From Leekyejoonella antrihumi (GTDB lineage: Bacteria > Actinomycetota > Actinomycetes > Actinomycetales > Dermatophilaceae), in the NCBI RefSeq assembly GCF_007845645.1, contig NZ_VCQV01000018.1, forward strand, positions 38,071 through 102,070: DNA of 64,000 nt, read 5' to 3'. This document shows, piece after piece, positions 16,808-28,356 of this stretch (within the stretch, counting starts at the first letter, position 1; each line of letters opens with the position of its first letter). The position numbers were made by a program, and so were the translations under genes. Below the pieces are notes generated by a model. It made no database searches, had not been told where the DNA came from, and was given only the letters and a program-made list of their open reading frames with translations.

Positions 16808-18136
16808 TCATGCAGGATTGGCGACCTGCCCGAGGAACAGGGGTGCACCGGTGGTGGTGTCGTGGATGACGAAGAAGAACGCCCGGTCGACGACAAAGCT
16901 CACCGGCTGACTCTGTCGCACGGCGCCGGGGGCCACACCGACGGCGGTGGCGGCCGCGGCCTGCGTCCCGAACTCGTCGACCTTGACGACGGACTGGTGA
17001 ATCACCGAACTGACCTTGAGCTCGCCGGGAGGGCCGGCGATCCCGGAAAGGTCAGCCCGGCCGAAGAGAGCCCTGACACCCATCGTCGTCAGCGCGGGCA
17101 CCAGATTGGTGTGCGTGTTCGTGGAGAACTTCGGCAGGGTCAGCTGGACCTGTGTGCTGGTGGTGCCACGGGTCGCGTCCGACAGCACAGAGGGGAGCTG
17201 CCGGCGCACGGCGTCGTAACGACCCTTCTCGGGCAGCACGATCGTCATCGCCAGGCCACCGGCGGTATACGGAATGGTGACCGACCTCCATCCGTGACCG
17301 GCGCCGAGGCTCATGGGTGACCTGTCGGTCATGACGGTCACCTGCTGCGTCTTGCCGTCGGCGGTCGTGAACACGTGAGGGCGCGAGGACACGGTCATCC
17401 GTTCGGCCCAACGGGCCTTGAGATAGATCGCGTTCACGAGTTCGATGCGCGTCTGGCTGCTCACGGCGCTCGGGCCGAGCAGCTGGGGGATGAGCTGGTT
17501 GGTCCGATCTTTCACCCACCCGTTGATCTGGCCGCGGGCACCAGCCGGATCGTGCCGGAAGTCGACGGTGTGCACACCCGCTCCAAAGCCGGCTGCCAAA
17601 CTGGTCAGGTAGGTCTTTCGCACTGGCAGGGAGCGGTCGGACCAGATCGAGTTCGCGTTGGTCACGACCATCTGCGGCGCCTTCGCGCCCGACTCCCTCC
17701 TCGCCGCAGACACGGCCGCCGCCACGGCGGTGTCGATCGCCGTCACATCCGCGCCCTGCACCTTGGCCGACCCACCAAGGGCCCGGTCCAGCTGCGCTCC
17801 GGTTTCACCCTTGGCACCCGCACGGGTCATAGCGAGCGCGGAGTAGATCGAATAGGGGCTGATTGCAGCGTTACTGGTTGGTGAGATGCCCGCATCCGCC
17901 AGAAACACCCTGCCGCCGAAGCTCGACAGATCGCCTCCGGCCCGCGCGGCCGGAGCAGGCGTCACGCGCTGCGCGCCCACCGACAGCACCTGTGGAGCCT
18001 GCCGGCCCGTCGACGGCTGCCCGGTCGTTGACTGCGCCGCGGTCGGGGCCGTCGCGCACCCGGCGATCATCGCCGGCACCGCCGGGACAGCACAGGCCAG
18101 GAGCAGAGCATGCCGAGTCCGACGTGAAGGTCTCAT
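16808..18136 (-). CDS. Secreted lipoprotein serpin (serine protease inhibitor)
   Basis: A 442-aa serpin. The N-terminus (MRPSRRTRHALLLACAVPA then AGCATAP) is a signal peptide with a lipobox, so the protein should be lipid-anchored outside the cell. The body shows serpin landmarks: NAAISPYSIYSALAMTRAGA, LVNAIYLKARWAERM, LPKFSTNTHTNLVPAL. The reactive-loop hinge GTQAAAATAVG at about 390-400 has the small residues typical of inhibitory serpins, and the end DRAFFFVIHDTTTGAPLFLG is characteristic. It should inhibit an extracellular protease; the target is unknown. ATG at 18136. Confidence 0.93.
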   Translation of the reverse strand: MRPSRRTRHALLLACAVPAVPAMIAGCATAPTAAQSTTGQPSTGRQAPQVLSVGAQRVTPAPAARAGGDLSSFGGRVFLADAGISPTSNAAISPYSIYSALAMTRAGAKGETGAQLDRALGGSAKVQGADVTAIDTAVAAAVSAARRESGAKAPQMVVTNANSIWSDRSLPVRKTYLTSLAAGFGAGVHTVDFRHDPAGARGQINGWVKDRTNQLIPQLLGPSAVSSQTRIELVNAIYLKARWAERMTVSSRPHVFTTADGKTQQVTVMTDRSPMSLGAGHGWRSVTIPYTAGGLAMTIVLPEKGRYDAVRRQLPSVLSDATRGTTSTQVQLTLPKFSTNTHTNLVPALTTMGVRALFGRADLSGIAGPPGELKVSSVIHQSVVKVDEFGTQAAAATAVGVAPGAVRQSQPVSFVVDRAFFFVIHDTTTGAPLFLGQVANPA

Positions 18137-18212
18137 ACAAGGGGGACGCCCTCGACACCGCCCGGGTTGCACAGAGCCGCCAGCGCGTCGACGCTCTCGA
18201 CCCCCGACCCGG

Positions 18213-19130
18213 TCAGGCGGCCTTCCGCCACCAGCCGGACAGTGGCGCGGCCTTTGCCGCCAGACCAAGGGGCCGCAGCCGGTACATGTCCTCGATGGTG
18301 CGCAACACGTTGTAGTGGTCGATGTCCTGCGACACCACACCCGAGCGCACCATCGGCCCGACCAGGAAGGTCGGAATGTGGTTCGCTCGGGTGCCGTCGT
18401 CCTCGTCGAAGGTGACGATCAACAGGCTGTTGTGGGATTGCGCCCAGGTCGCCAACCGGCCCAGGTTCTTGCGCGCCCACGCGTCGCCGACCGAGACTGC
18501 GCAGTTGTGCATGTCATGACACATGTTGGGGACGATGAACGAGACCGTAGGCAGCGCCGACAGGTTGTGCGGCAGCTGCGCGTAGGTCCGGTTGCTGGCC
18601 GCGGGAACGTTGCTGAAGTCGACCCACGGATTGTGCTTTCGCTGGTACAGGCCTCGCTCCGCGGAACATCCGGTGAAGCCGCTCCTCGGCATCGACTCCG
18701 CATATCCGGCAAAGCTGCGGCCCGCACTGATCAGCTGCCGTGCCAGGTTGGGCTGGCCACCAAGGTTCCGAGGGCAGGAGTCACTGCGGACGCCGTGCGT
18801 CGACCCGGAGAGGAGCGCGATGTAGTTCGGCTGGCTCGGGTGGGCGATCCCGTGCGAGTTCCTAAAGGTCGCGCCCTTCTTCGCGAGCGTCGTCAGAAAG
18901 GGTGCCGCGGCGTTGCCCACCACCTGCGTGTCCGCCTTGTTCTCGAAGATCACCACGATCACGTGCGACGGCCGCGGCATCCCGGCGGCGACTTCGGTGA
19001 TCACAGGTCCGGTCGAGTCCGGGTCACTGGTCGTCGCGGCGCCGCACCCGGCGACTGCCAGCAGCAGGAGCATCGCCGCCAGCACCATGCCTGCGTTGAC
19101 CCGAGGTGTCCGTGACATGCCTCTAAGCAT
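18213..19130 (-). CDS. Lipoprotein phosphoesterase (acid phosphatase/phospholipase C superfamily)
   Basis: A 305-aa protein with a signal peptide and lipobox (LLLLAVAGCGAA). The core motifs VIVVIFENKADTQV, IAHPSQPNYIALLSGS and VTFDEDDGTRANHIPTFLVGP match the phosphoesterase family (AcpA/PLC-like), in which the Glu-Asn pair and the late Asp/His bind metal. It probably hydrolyses phosphate esters or phospholipids outside the cell. Start could be 19130 or the ATG at 19118 (MSRTPRVNAG). The same-strand serpin gene begins 76 bp after its stop. Confidence 0.87.
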   Translation of the reverse strand: MLRGMSRTPRVNAGMVLAAMLLLLAVAGCGAATTSDPDSTGPVITEVAAGMPRPSHVIVVIFENKADTQVVGNAAAPFLTTLAKKGATFRNSHGIAHPSQPNYIALLSGSTHGVRSDSCPRNLGGQPNLARQLISAGRSFAGYAESMPRSGFTGCSAERGLYQRKHNPWVDFSNVPAASNRTYAQLPHNLSALPTVSFIVPNMCHDMHNCAVSVGDAWARKNLGRLATWAQSHNSLLIVTFDEDDGTRANHIPTFLVGPMVRSGVVSQDIDHYNVLRTIEDMYRLRPLGLAAKAAPLSGWWRKAA

Positions 19131-19184
19131 GCACCCGATGCTGGGAGGCCGCCATACCGTGCGAGTTACGTGCGGTGCCGTGGA

Positions 19185-20429
19185 TTACTGGTCCGGAGGC
19201 TCCGCGTCGAGGTGGGTGAACGCAAACCACGTGAGTATGCCGTAAAGCCAGACCGCGCCGAGCATCCCAGTCAGCGCCAGGATCTGGAGCCACGGCGCGG
19301 GCGCGACCCAGCCCAGGAGGAGGGCCGCGAGGACCGCCGCCCCCAGCGCCAACGACACCGGCCGGTAGATCGGGGCGAGATCCACCCAGTCATCCAGCGA
19401 GGTCGAGATCAGCACGAGGGCCAGGACACCGGCCGCCACCGAGGACGAGAGCACCATGGGCGCCGCCGGGGGCAGGCCGCCGCTCGACGCGTGCTCGATG
19501 ACGCTCACCATCACGCCGCCGGTTGCGGCGATGGTCATGGTCACCACCAGGTGGCCGACCAGCCAACGCGACACCGCCCCTCGCGCGGATCGCACTCGGC
19601 GGCCACCCACGAAGTCGAAGTAGCTCCACCAGTACGCGAACCCGATGCCCAGTCCGAGAATCCCGGTGATGATCGTGGTCGGGCTGCGGTGAGCTCCGGC
19701 GAGCCCGTCGACGACACCGACGACGACCTCCCCCAGCACGATGATGGTGAACAGGTCGAATCTCTCGATCATCGACTCGCTCGCGTTGATGCTGGTGTCC
19801 CGTGTCGCCCCGTTGCGCCAGTCCAGCAGCACGACGCTGCCGAGCCAACCCGCGACGACGCAGGCCCAGGCGACAAGGCGCGCCTCGCCCGGCAGCAGGG
19901 CGCTGGCGCCGACCACGACGGCCGAGGCGACGACCCCGACGAGGTAGGGCGTGGTCCTCGGCCGGTAGACCGGGTCGTCCTGGCGAGTCACGGCATACCA
20001 GAGCCAGGCGAGCAGCAGCAGGAACACGCAGTAGACCACCGCGAAGGCCCGGCCGTCGCCGGCAGCCGACTGACGGGTGAATATCGCGAGCACCCCGAGC
20101 ACGACCATCTGCAGGAAGACGTAGGTCCTGGTGCGGCCCTCCGACCGACCGTGCAGGTCGTGATAGACGGCGCCGTTGACCCAGGCAATCCAGATGAGCC
20201 CGAACACCACGGCGAACCGACCCAGCCCGGCCCACGTCACGTCAGCGCCGAGCTGAGCCGCGACCTGCGAGACGACCACCACGTAGACGAGGTCGTAGAA
20301 GAGCTCGAGGAAGCTGACCTCGCGTCCCGGCACGACGTCGCCGTGTGCCCTGGGTGGCTGCCAGAAGTAGCGCCCGAACGCCGCCGCCGAGGCTCTGGAG
20401 ATGGTGGCCTTTCGGCGTGCGACCGGCAT
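19185..20429 (-). CDS. ltrA: Low temperature requirement protein A (LtrA)
   Basis: A 414-aa integral membrane protein of the LtrA family, first associated with growth of Listeria at low temperature; the biochemical function is unknown. Motifs include VSFLELFYDLVYVVVVSQVA, and the central ERFDLFTIIVLGEVVVGVVDG is the family signature. About ten hydrophobic helices are visible. The ATG at 20429 was chosen over a GTG at 20435 because it sits about six bases from a GAGGAG ribosome-binding site. Confidence 0.92.
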   Translation of the reverse strand: MPVARRKATISRASAAAFGRYFWQPPRAHGDVVPGREVSFLELFYDLVYVVVVSQVAAQLGADVTWAGLGRFAVVFGLIWIAWVNGAVYHDLHGRSEGRTRTYVFLQMVVLGVLAIFTRQSAAGDGRAFAVVYCVFLLLLAWLWYAVTRQDDPVYRPRTTPYLVGVVASAVVVGASALLPGEARLVAWACVVAGWLGSVVLLDWRNGATRDTSINASESMIERFDLFTIIVLGEVVVGVVDGLAGAHRSPTTIITGILGLGIGFAYWWSYFDFVGGRRVRSARGAVSRWLVGHLVVTMTIAATGGVMVSVIEHASSGGLPPAAPMVLSSSVAAGVLALVLISTSLDDWVDLAPIYRPVSLALGAAVLAALLLGWVAPAPWLQILALTGMLGAVWLYGILTWFAFTHLDAEPPDQ

Positions 20430-20474
20430 CCGCACTCCTCACCTGGTGAGCGTCGACTGGGTGCCACCGCCGTA

Positions 20475-20496
20475 AGATCAGATCCTAATCTGATCT
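20475..20496. promoter_or_regulatory. Dyad upstream of ltrA
   Basis: Perfect 9-bp arms AGATCAGAT / ATCTGATCT separated by four bases, 46-67 bp upstream of the ltrA ATG. It is AT-richer than its surroundings. It may be an operator for ltrA, or a terminator for the minus-strand gene upstream whose stop is at 20540. I cannot choose between them. Confidence 0.4.
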
Positions 20497-20539
20497 GACG
20501 GGTGCGCCACGTGGCTTCCTGTTGCGTCCGCGAACGTGG

Positions 20540-20764
20540 TCAACTCCTCCGATTGCGTGGGTGGTCCCGGGCGGCCCGCTCGTTTCCGCGCTTGTAGTTG
20601 CCCGTCACGCGGGCCATCAGCTTCTGCGGGTCGCCCCTCTCGACATCCGCCAAGAACTGCCTGGCAGCGGCGTGCCGCAGCGTCGTGGCTCTGGCACCGT
20701 TGTGCGTAATGACCACTTGGTCACCGACGAGCCTGTACGCAAAGCCGCTGGGTGAGTGAGACAT
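20540..20764 (-). CDS. Small conserved hypothetical protein
   Basis: A 74-aa basic protein, MSHSPSGFAYRLVGDQVVITH..., with a short beta-rich start and LRHAAARQFLADVERG then QKLMARVTGNYKRGNER. I have the impression of similar ~70-aa proteins in other actinobacteria, but no function is known to me. ATG at 20764; no strong ribosome-binding site. The longer in-frame extension to 20848 lacks supporting features. Confidence 0.6.
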   Translation of the reverse strand: MSHSPSGFAYRLVGDQVVITHNGARATTLRHAAARQFLADVERGDPQKLMARVTGNYKRGNERAARDHPRNRRS

Positions 20765-20861
20765 GGACAGGCAGCATGCCCGTGAATGCTCCGGCCCGCA
20801 ACCAGATTCGTCGCGGGCGAAAACGTCGGCGGTCGACCGGCGGTGCAAGCACTCGGCTGGG

Positions 20862-21617
20862 TCACGGACGATCTCCCGCCGGGGTGAACGCCGCTATCGC
20901 GTCGGCGTCGCTGTTGGCGGCAGCAAGGTATTCGTCGGCCCAGGCCTGGCGGTGCGGGTAGGTCGAGCCGGCCACCACTGCGTTGATGGCGGCTTCGAGG
21001 TGGATCGGTGTGTGGTACAACGAGACGCCGCCGTGGCGCAGGAGCGCCCAGCTGCCACCCGCGCGACCGTAGGGCATGCCGATGCTGCCGGGGTTCACCA
21101 CCAGGCGTCGGTCGACCAGTCGGACAAAGGGCATGTGGGTGTGCCCGCAGACGACGGTCTGCTGATCATCGGGCAGCTCGGCGAACGCGTCGGCCCAGCG
21201 AGTCAGCGGCGAGTCGACCAGGACGAGTTCGTCATCTCGACGAGGACTGCCGTGGCAGAAGACCACCGGGCCGAACCCATCGACCTGAATCACCAGCGGG
21301 TGCGGCAGGCCGGCCAGCAGATCGACGTGGGCATCACTGAGCTCGGCCGCGGCCCATGGCGTGATCTCGTCGGGGACCTCGATCTCGTCGCCATGTCTGA
21401 GCGCGACCAGCTCTCGGTCGGCGTTTCCTCGCACGAGCCGCAGCCGGTCACCCTCGGCCAGCATCCGATCCAGCACCGCACCCGGCTGTGGTCCGGACGC
21501 GTGGTCACCCGTGACCACCACCAGGTCCGCGGCCCGCACCTCGGGCTGGGCCAGCACAGCCTCCAGCACCGGCAGCACGCCATGGACATCCGACAGCACC
21601 GCGACGGAGGAGATCAC
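20862..21617 (-). CDS. Metallophosphoesterase (YfcE-like)
   Basis: A 251-aa calcineurin-like phosphoesterase. Metal-binding motifs appear in order: VLSDVHGVLP (DxH), VVTGDHASGP (GD), LVRGNADRE (GNxD), VVFCHGSPR (H) and VVCGHTHMPF (GHTH). This is the complete set for a two-metal active site. Family members act on cyclic nucleotides, phosphodiesters or protein phosphates; the substrate is not evident. GTG start at 21617. Confidence 0.9.
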   Translation of the reverse strand: MISSVAVLSDVHGVLPVLEAVLAQPEVRAADLVVVTGDHASGPQPGAVLDRMLAEGDRLRLVRGNADRELVALRHGDEIEVPDEITPWAAAELSDAHVDLLAGLPHPLVIQVDGFGPVVFCHGSPRRDDELVLVDSPLTRWADAFAELPDDQQTVVCGHTHMPFVRLVDRRLVVNPGSIGMPYGRAGGSWALLRHGGVSLYHTPIHLEAAINAVVAGSTYPHRQAWADEYLAAANSDADAIAAFTPAGDRP

Positions 21618-21650
21618 CGTGTCATCGTGTCAGGAAAAGTGAACGCGGTT

Positions 21651-21806
21651 ATGCTCGACCGCATGCAGGCACTTCCCAGATTCGACCACGGAGCCCTGTT
21701 CACCGCGCTCGACGACCGGCGTCGTGAGCCCGGGTTGCACTGGTATCCCCTCGCAGACGAGCAGTGGTGGCCGACCGCCGCGTTCAGCCACCTGGCCAGA
21801 TGGTGA
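21651..21806 (+). pseudogene. Truncated small protein, probable N-terminal remnant
   Basis: The frame MLDRMQALPRFDHGALFTALDDRR... continues to GLHWYPLADEQWWPTAAFSH and stops after about 51 aa (an upstream GTG at 21639 is also possible). The opening resembles the start of longer small actinobacterial proteins I recall, in which 'WYPLADEL' continues into a further helical domain. Here the sequence diverges after LADEQ and ends, which suggests a C-terminal deletion. The stop overlaps the next ATG by seven bases, so it could still be translated and coupled. Confidence 0.45.
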
Positions 21807-22402
21807 CGGCGCGGCTCTGGGATCGTGGCGAGGTCATCGGCGCGATGGTGCTGGCGTTCGCCGGGATCGCCTGGTTCGGCTGGGCGCAGGACGACCCGCC
21901 GTCATCGTGGGTGCCCTATCTGGCGGCGGGGTCGATGCTCTCGGCGCTGCTGCTCATCGCGCTGGTCGTGCTGCTGGTCCGCCGTCGCACGACGTCCGGA
22001 TCGCCGATGTCGGACCCGGGGACCCGGCGCGGCTACTGGATAACCGTCGGCATGGAGGTGGTGCTGATCGTGGGTGGCAACCTGCTGCTCGCCGCACTGG
22101 GGCACCCGGAATACGACGCGGCCTGGACCCTTCTCGTCGTCGGTGTGCACTTCGTCCCCCTGGCCAAGATCTTTCACGCTCGCGGGCTGGCGCTCACCGG
22201 CGTGCTGGTGGCGATCGTCGCGGTCGCCGCAGCGGGCCTCGGGCTCGCCGGCGCCCTGACACCGAGTGCGGGGGCCGGCGCCGGTGGCGGGGTCGTGTTC
22301 ATCGGGTACGCCGGGTGGGTCCTTCGCCGCGGGCGGCTACCCGACCCCACGGCCGCCGGCCACGGTCAGCCGGTCGGCGCGTTCCGATCCAAGAAGCGAT
22401 AG
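21800..22402 (+). CDS. Multi-pass membrane protein of unknown function
   Basis: A 200-aa protein from the ATG at 21800 (MVTARLWDRGEVIGAMVLAF). It has about six hydrophobic segments, a basic loop VRRRTTSGS after helix 2, HFVPLAKIF before helix 4, and a Gly-rich turn (SAGAGAGGG). I recognise no family with confidence. It overlaps the end of ramB (opposite strand) by 37 bp and the preceding small frame by seven bases. Confidence 0.7.
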   Translation: MVTARLWDRGEVIGAMVLAFAGIAWFGWAQDDPPSSWVPYLAAGSMLSALLLIALVVLLVRRRTTSGSPMSDPGTRRGYWITVGMEVVLIVGGNLLLAALGHPEYDAAWTLLVVGVHFVPLAKIFHARGLALTGVLVAIVAVAAAGLGLAGALTPSAGAGAGGGVVFIGYAGWVLRRGRLPDPTAAGHGQPVGAFRSKKR

Positions 22403-23958
22403 ACCTCCGTGTCGTCCACCCCGGGGAAGACGCCGGGTGGAAGTGCGGCGAGCAGGTGTGAGTGCACCCGCGCCGAGGGCCAGGCCTGGCCGGTCCATCG
22501 ATCGGCCAGCTCCGCCGGCGGCTGGATGCAGCAGCTGGGGTCGGGGCACCGCGACTCGGCACGATGCTTGGTCTCACGCCCGCGCATCCACTTCACGTCC
22601 TGGTAGCGCACCCCGACGTTGACGGAGAACAAGCCGTCGGGTGTGCGGTCGATGGCGGCCGTGCACCAGAAGGTCCCCGAGCGGGTGTCGGTGTAGGCAC
22701 AGAACGCCTGGCTCAGGTCCGGCTGCACGAAGACGCGTCGAGCCGTCCACGCACGGCAGACCCGCTGACCCTCGATCGCGCCGGTCGCATCGGTCGGGAA
22801 CTGCACCCCGTCGTTGGCGTAGGCCTTGTAGACCACCCCATCCTCGGAGATCCGCATGAAGTGCACCGGTATGCCGAGGTGCTCGGTGGCCAGGTTCGTG
22901 AAGCGGTGCGCCGCAGTCTCATAGGACACGGCATACGCATCGCGAAGATCCTCGATGGCAATGTCCTTATGCTCCATTGCCTTTCGCAGCATCCCGACCG
23001 TCTCGTGCTCGGGCATCAGGATCGCGGCCGCGAAGTAGTTGATCTCGACGCGCTGCGACAGGAACTCCGCGTAGTCGGCCGGCACCCGGTGCCCGAGAAC
23101 CAGGTGACCGAGGGCCTGCAGCGCCAGCGAACGCGAGTCGTGCTGACCGGCCTCCGGCTGCGGCAGGTAGATCCGCTTGTGGTGCAGGTCGGTCACGGTC
23201 CGCGTCGAGCCGGGCAGGTCCGCGGTGTGCACCAGCGCATAACCCAGGTGCGCCGCCAGCCGGTCGACGGCCATCCGGCTGATCGGCCCGCCGGGGTGAT
23301 CGATGGCGCTCAGCAGGTCACCGGCAGCGTGCTCGATGTCACCGAAGTAGTTGTTCGCGGCCCGCATCCGGTCCCGCAGTGCGGAGTTCGCCCGCCGCGC
23401 ATGCTCCGGAGTCGCCGCCCGGTCGGCCTGCGCACTGGCCATCGCCTCGTGCATCCCGACGAGGGCCTCCAGCGCCTCGTCCGGCAGCCGGGGGCTCACC
23501 TTCACGTGCGGAAGCCCGAGTGCGTCATACGCGCCGGATCGTTGCGCCCGCTCCAGCTTGATCTCCAGCGCCGCGCGCCGCGACGGAGGCTTGCTGCTCA
23601 ACAGGTCCTGCAGCGGGGTGTCCAGCACCTCGGCCAACAGGCTCAGCACCGACAGACGCGGTTCCCGCTTGCCGTTCTCGATCAGGGACAGCGCCGACGC
23701 GGACATACCGATGGCCTCGGCAACGTCGCCCAGGGTGCGGCCGCTCTCCTGTCGCACGTGGCGCAGCCGACGCCCGATCATCAACGGGTCCAGCACCTTG
23801 GAGTCACGGCCCTCGGAGCGATCCGGCTCATGGTCCGGCGAAATCAACCGGCCCGGCGCGGCCGGGTCGGGGGCCCCGGCGCCGGACGCCTGCCCACGGC
23901 GAGAAGCGCCGGTCTTGACGTTCGAAGATCGTCGCGAGACGGCTGAAAGACGTGTCAT
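22366..23958 (-). CDS. ramB: RamB-type transcriptional regulator of acetate metabolism
   Basis: A 530-aa regulator of the RamB/short-chain-fatty-acid type. An extended N-terminus precedes the XRE helix-turn-helix (IGRRLRHVRQESGRTLGDVA, then SASALSLIENGKREPRLS). The middle is the IrrE-like region (ALQALGHLVLGHRVPADY), and the C-terminal DUF2083 part holds a cysteine cluster, CPDPSCCIQPP. In corynebacteria and mycobacteria RamB controls aceA and aceB (established). Here it is divergent from aceA with 114 bp between the starts, which supports the same role. Confidence 0.92.
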   Translation of the reverse strand: MTRLSAVSRRSSNVKTGASRRGQASGAGAPDPAAPGRLISPDHEPDRSEGRDSKVLDPLMIGRRLRHVRQESGRTLGDVAEAIGMSASALSLIENGKREPRLSVLSLLAEVLDTPLQDLLSSKPPSRRAALEIKLERAQRSGAYDALGLPHVKVSPRLPDEALEALVGMHEAMASAQADRAATPEHARRANSALRDRMRAANNYFGDIEHAAGDLLSAIDHPGGPISRMAVDRLAAHLGYALVHTADLPGSTRTVTDLHHKRIYLPQPEAGQHDSRSLALQALGHLVLGHRVPADYAEFLSQRVEINYFAAAILMPEHETVGMLRKAMEHKDIAIEDLRDAYAVSYETAAHRFTNLATEHLGIPVHFMRISEDGVVYKAYANDGVQFPTDATGAIEGQRVCRAWTARRVFVQPDLSQAFCAYTDTRSGTFWCTAAIDRTPDGLFSVNVGVRYQDVKWMRGRETKHRAESRCPDPSCCIQPPAELADRWTGQAWPSARVHSHLLAALPPGVFPGVDDTEVYRFLDRNAPTG

Positions 23959-23970
23959 ATGGACACACTA

Positions 23971-23983
23971 GCGAAAAATTCGC
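23971..23983. promoter_or_regulatory. Candidate regulatory dyad between ramB and aceA
   Basis: GCGAA-AAA-TTCGC lies in the AT-rich 114-bp gap between the divergent ramB and aceA starts, just upstream of ramB. It does not match the corynebacterial RamB consensus as I recall it, so RamB binding is only a positional guess. Confidence 0.35.
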
Positions 23984-24072
23984 ATTTCTTGAATGGAAAA
24001 TCGTCGTGAGTTCCCACTTTGATCCCCCAGAGTTGTCGTCAACGGATCCCCCGGAAAGGAATACGAGGAGCC

Positions 24073-25368
<1,296 letters not shown>

Positions 25369-25526
25369 GTCACCCACCGGCGACTTTCTTGACCACCCGA
25401 GCCCCCCGCGGCCACCTGGCTCCGGTCGCGGGGGCTCGGGTACCACACAACCCGAGCCCCACCCAGCTCCCACGACATCCATTGATCAGCAGTAAGCACC
25501 AGCTGCACGGCAGCAGGAGGTACGTC

Positions 25527-27218
<1,692 letters not shown>

Positions 27219-27246
27219 CAGTCCCCGGCCCACCCCGCGAGTTGTC

Positions 27247-27296
27247 CACTTTCGCTCCAAAGGCGCAGCTGTACGTGCGCCTTTGGAGCGAAAGTG
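27247..27296. terminator. 21-bp bidirectional terminator hairpin
   Basis: Perfect 21-bp inverted repeat (arms 27247-27267 and 27276-27296, 8-base loop) in the gap between the convergent aceB (stop 27218) and the acetyltransferase gene (stop 27355). Position and strength suit a bidirectional terminator. The arms contain TTTCGCTCCAAAGG and its complement, so a short A/T segment sits inside a GC-rich stem. Confidence 0.75.
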
Positions 27297-27354
27297 CACA
27301 TTGGGAGGTGTCTGTCGGTCGGCGCGTGCAGTTGGCTCGGTGCAGGTGGTTGGC

Positions 27355-28356
27355 TCAGAGCGCGTGGTCGACGTGGATGGCACGAATCCTCAATGCCAGA
27401 GCCACAACCGACTTCGGGCTGACGCGCGCATCCGCGTCGACCTCGATCACCGGGCCGGCTCCGGCGAGCTGATCCTGGGCTGCCGATCCGAGCGCCCAGG
27501 ACACCTCGGGGACCGTCCCGGGGCGTATACCGATTGCCTCGAGCTCGCGGTTGGCCTCGCCGGGCTCGCACGTCTCCCACGAGTGCTCCAGCACCCCACC
27601 GGCCGGCGAGTCTGCGAGCAGCCGCCACAGCGGGCGAGCGTCGGCACCGGAGCCCAGGATCGAGCTGGAGAACAGCGGAACCCCCAGCTCCAGCGCAAGT
27701 CGTCGAGCCAGCGCCGTCCGCTCCGGGCCACGAGCACCGCCCACCAGCGCGGTGATCCGCAGCGGCGCGTGCGGACGGAACGCCGGACTCGGCCAGTCCG
27801 ACGCCGTGACGGCATACGTGTCGTGATCTCGCCATCGGGTCTCCCCCGCCGACTCGAGCCATAGCATGTCGCGCACATGCCCCTCACGCCGAAACCCCAG
27901 AGACCGCAGCACCCCGGCCGATGTCTCGTTGCCGGGTCGCACATCCGCCTCGACCCGGTGCAGACCCATTCCGCTCGGCACCGACGCGAATGCCAAACCA
28001 ACCGTGAGCCGGAGCCCTTCCGCGAAAAGCCCTGTGCCGGCATACGGGTCGTAGGCGTCATAGCCCATGGTGCCGCTCTGGAACCGACCCCTCACGACGT
28101 TCATGACATTGATCTTGCCGACGAGGTCGTGCCCGCCGGACTTCTGGTGTGCATGCACCAGGAAGGTGCGATGGTCCTGGGACTGCTGGCGCAGATGCCA
28201 GAGCAGGTCGTCAGGATTGACCGGGTTCCATCGGCCGATGCGCTGCGCGGACAGCTGGACGGCCACGCGGTAGGACGTCAGATCTGCGGGCGTCACGCTC
28301 TGCACCCAGACCCGCTCGCCGTAGGCAACAAGCGGGAGGATGTCCACGGTGGTCAC
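27355..28356 (-). CDS. GNAT acetyltransferase fused to a degenerate P-loop kinase-like domain
   Basis: A 333-aa protein. Residues 10 to about 190 form a RimJ-type GNAT domain (RVWVQSVTPADLTSYR, YDAYDPYAGTGLFAEGLRL, LHRVEADVRPGNETSAGVL, SLGFRREGHVRDML). From about 203 a second domain starts ITALVGGARGPERTALARRL, shaped like a nucleotide-kinase P-loop but with Lys replaced by Arg in a shifted position. It ends with an acidic/hydrophobic helix set. The GTG start overlaps the amidohydrolase stop (GTGA). Substrates are unknown. Confidence 0.78.
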   Translation of the reverse strand: MTTVDILPLVAYGERVWVQSVTPADLTSYRVAVQLSAQRIGRWNPVNPDDLLWHLRQQSQDHRTFLVHAHQKSGGHDLVGKINVMNVVRGRFQSGTMGYDAYDPYAGTGLFAEGLRLTVGLAFASVPSGMGLHRVEADVRPGNETSAGVLRSLGFRREGHVRDMLWLESAGETRWRDHDTYAVTASDWPSPAFRPHAPLRITALVGGARGPERTALARRLALELGVPLFSSSILGSGADARPLWRLLADSPAGGVLEHSWETCEPGEANRELEAIGIRPGTVPEVSWALGSAAQDQLAGAGPVIEVDADARVSPKSVVALALRIRAIHVDHAL

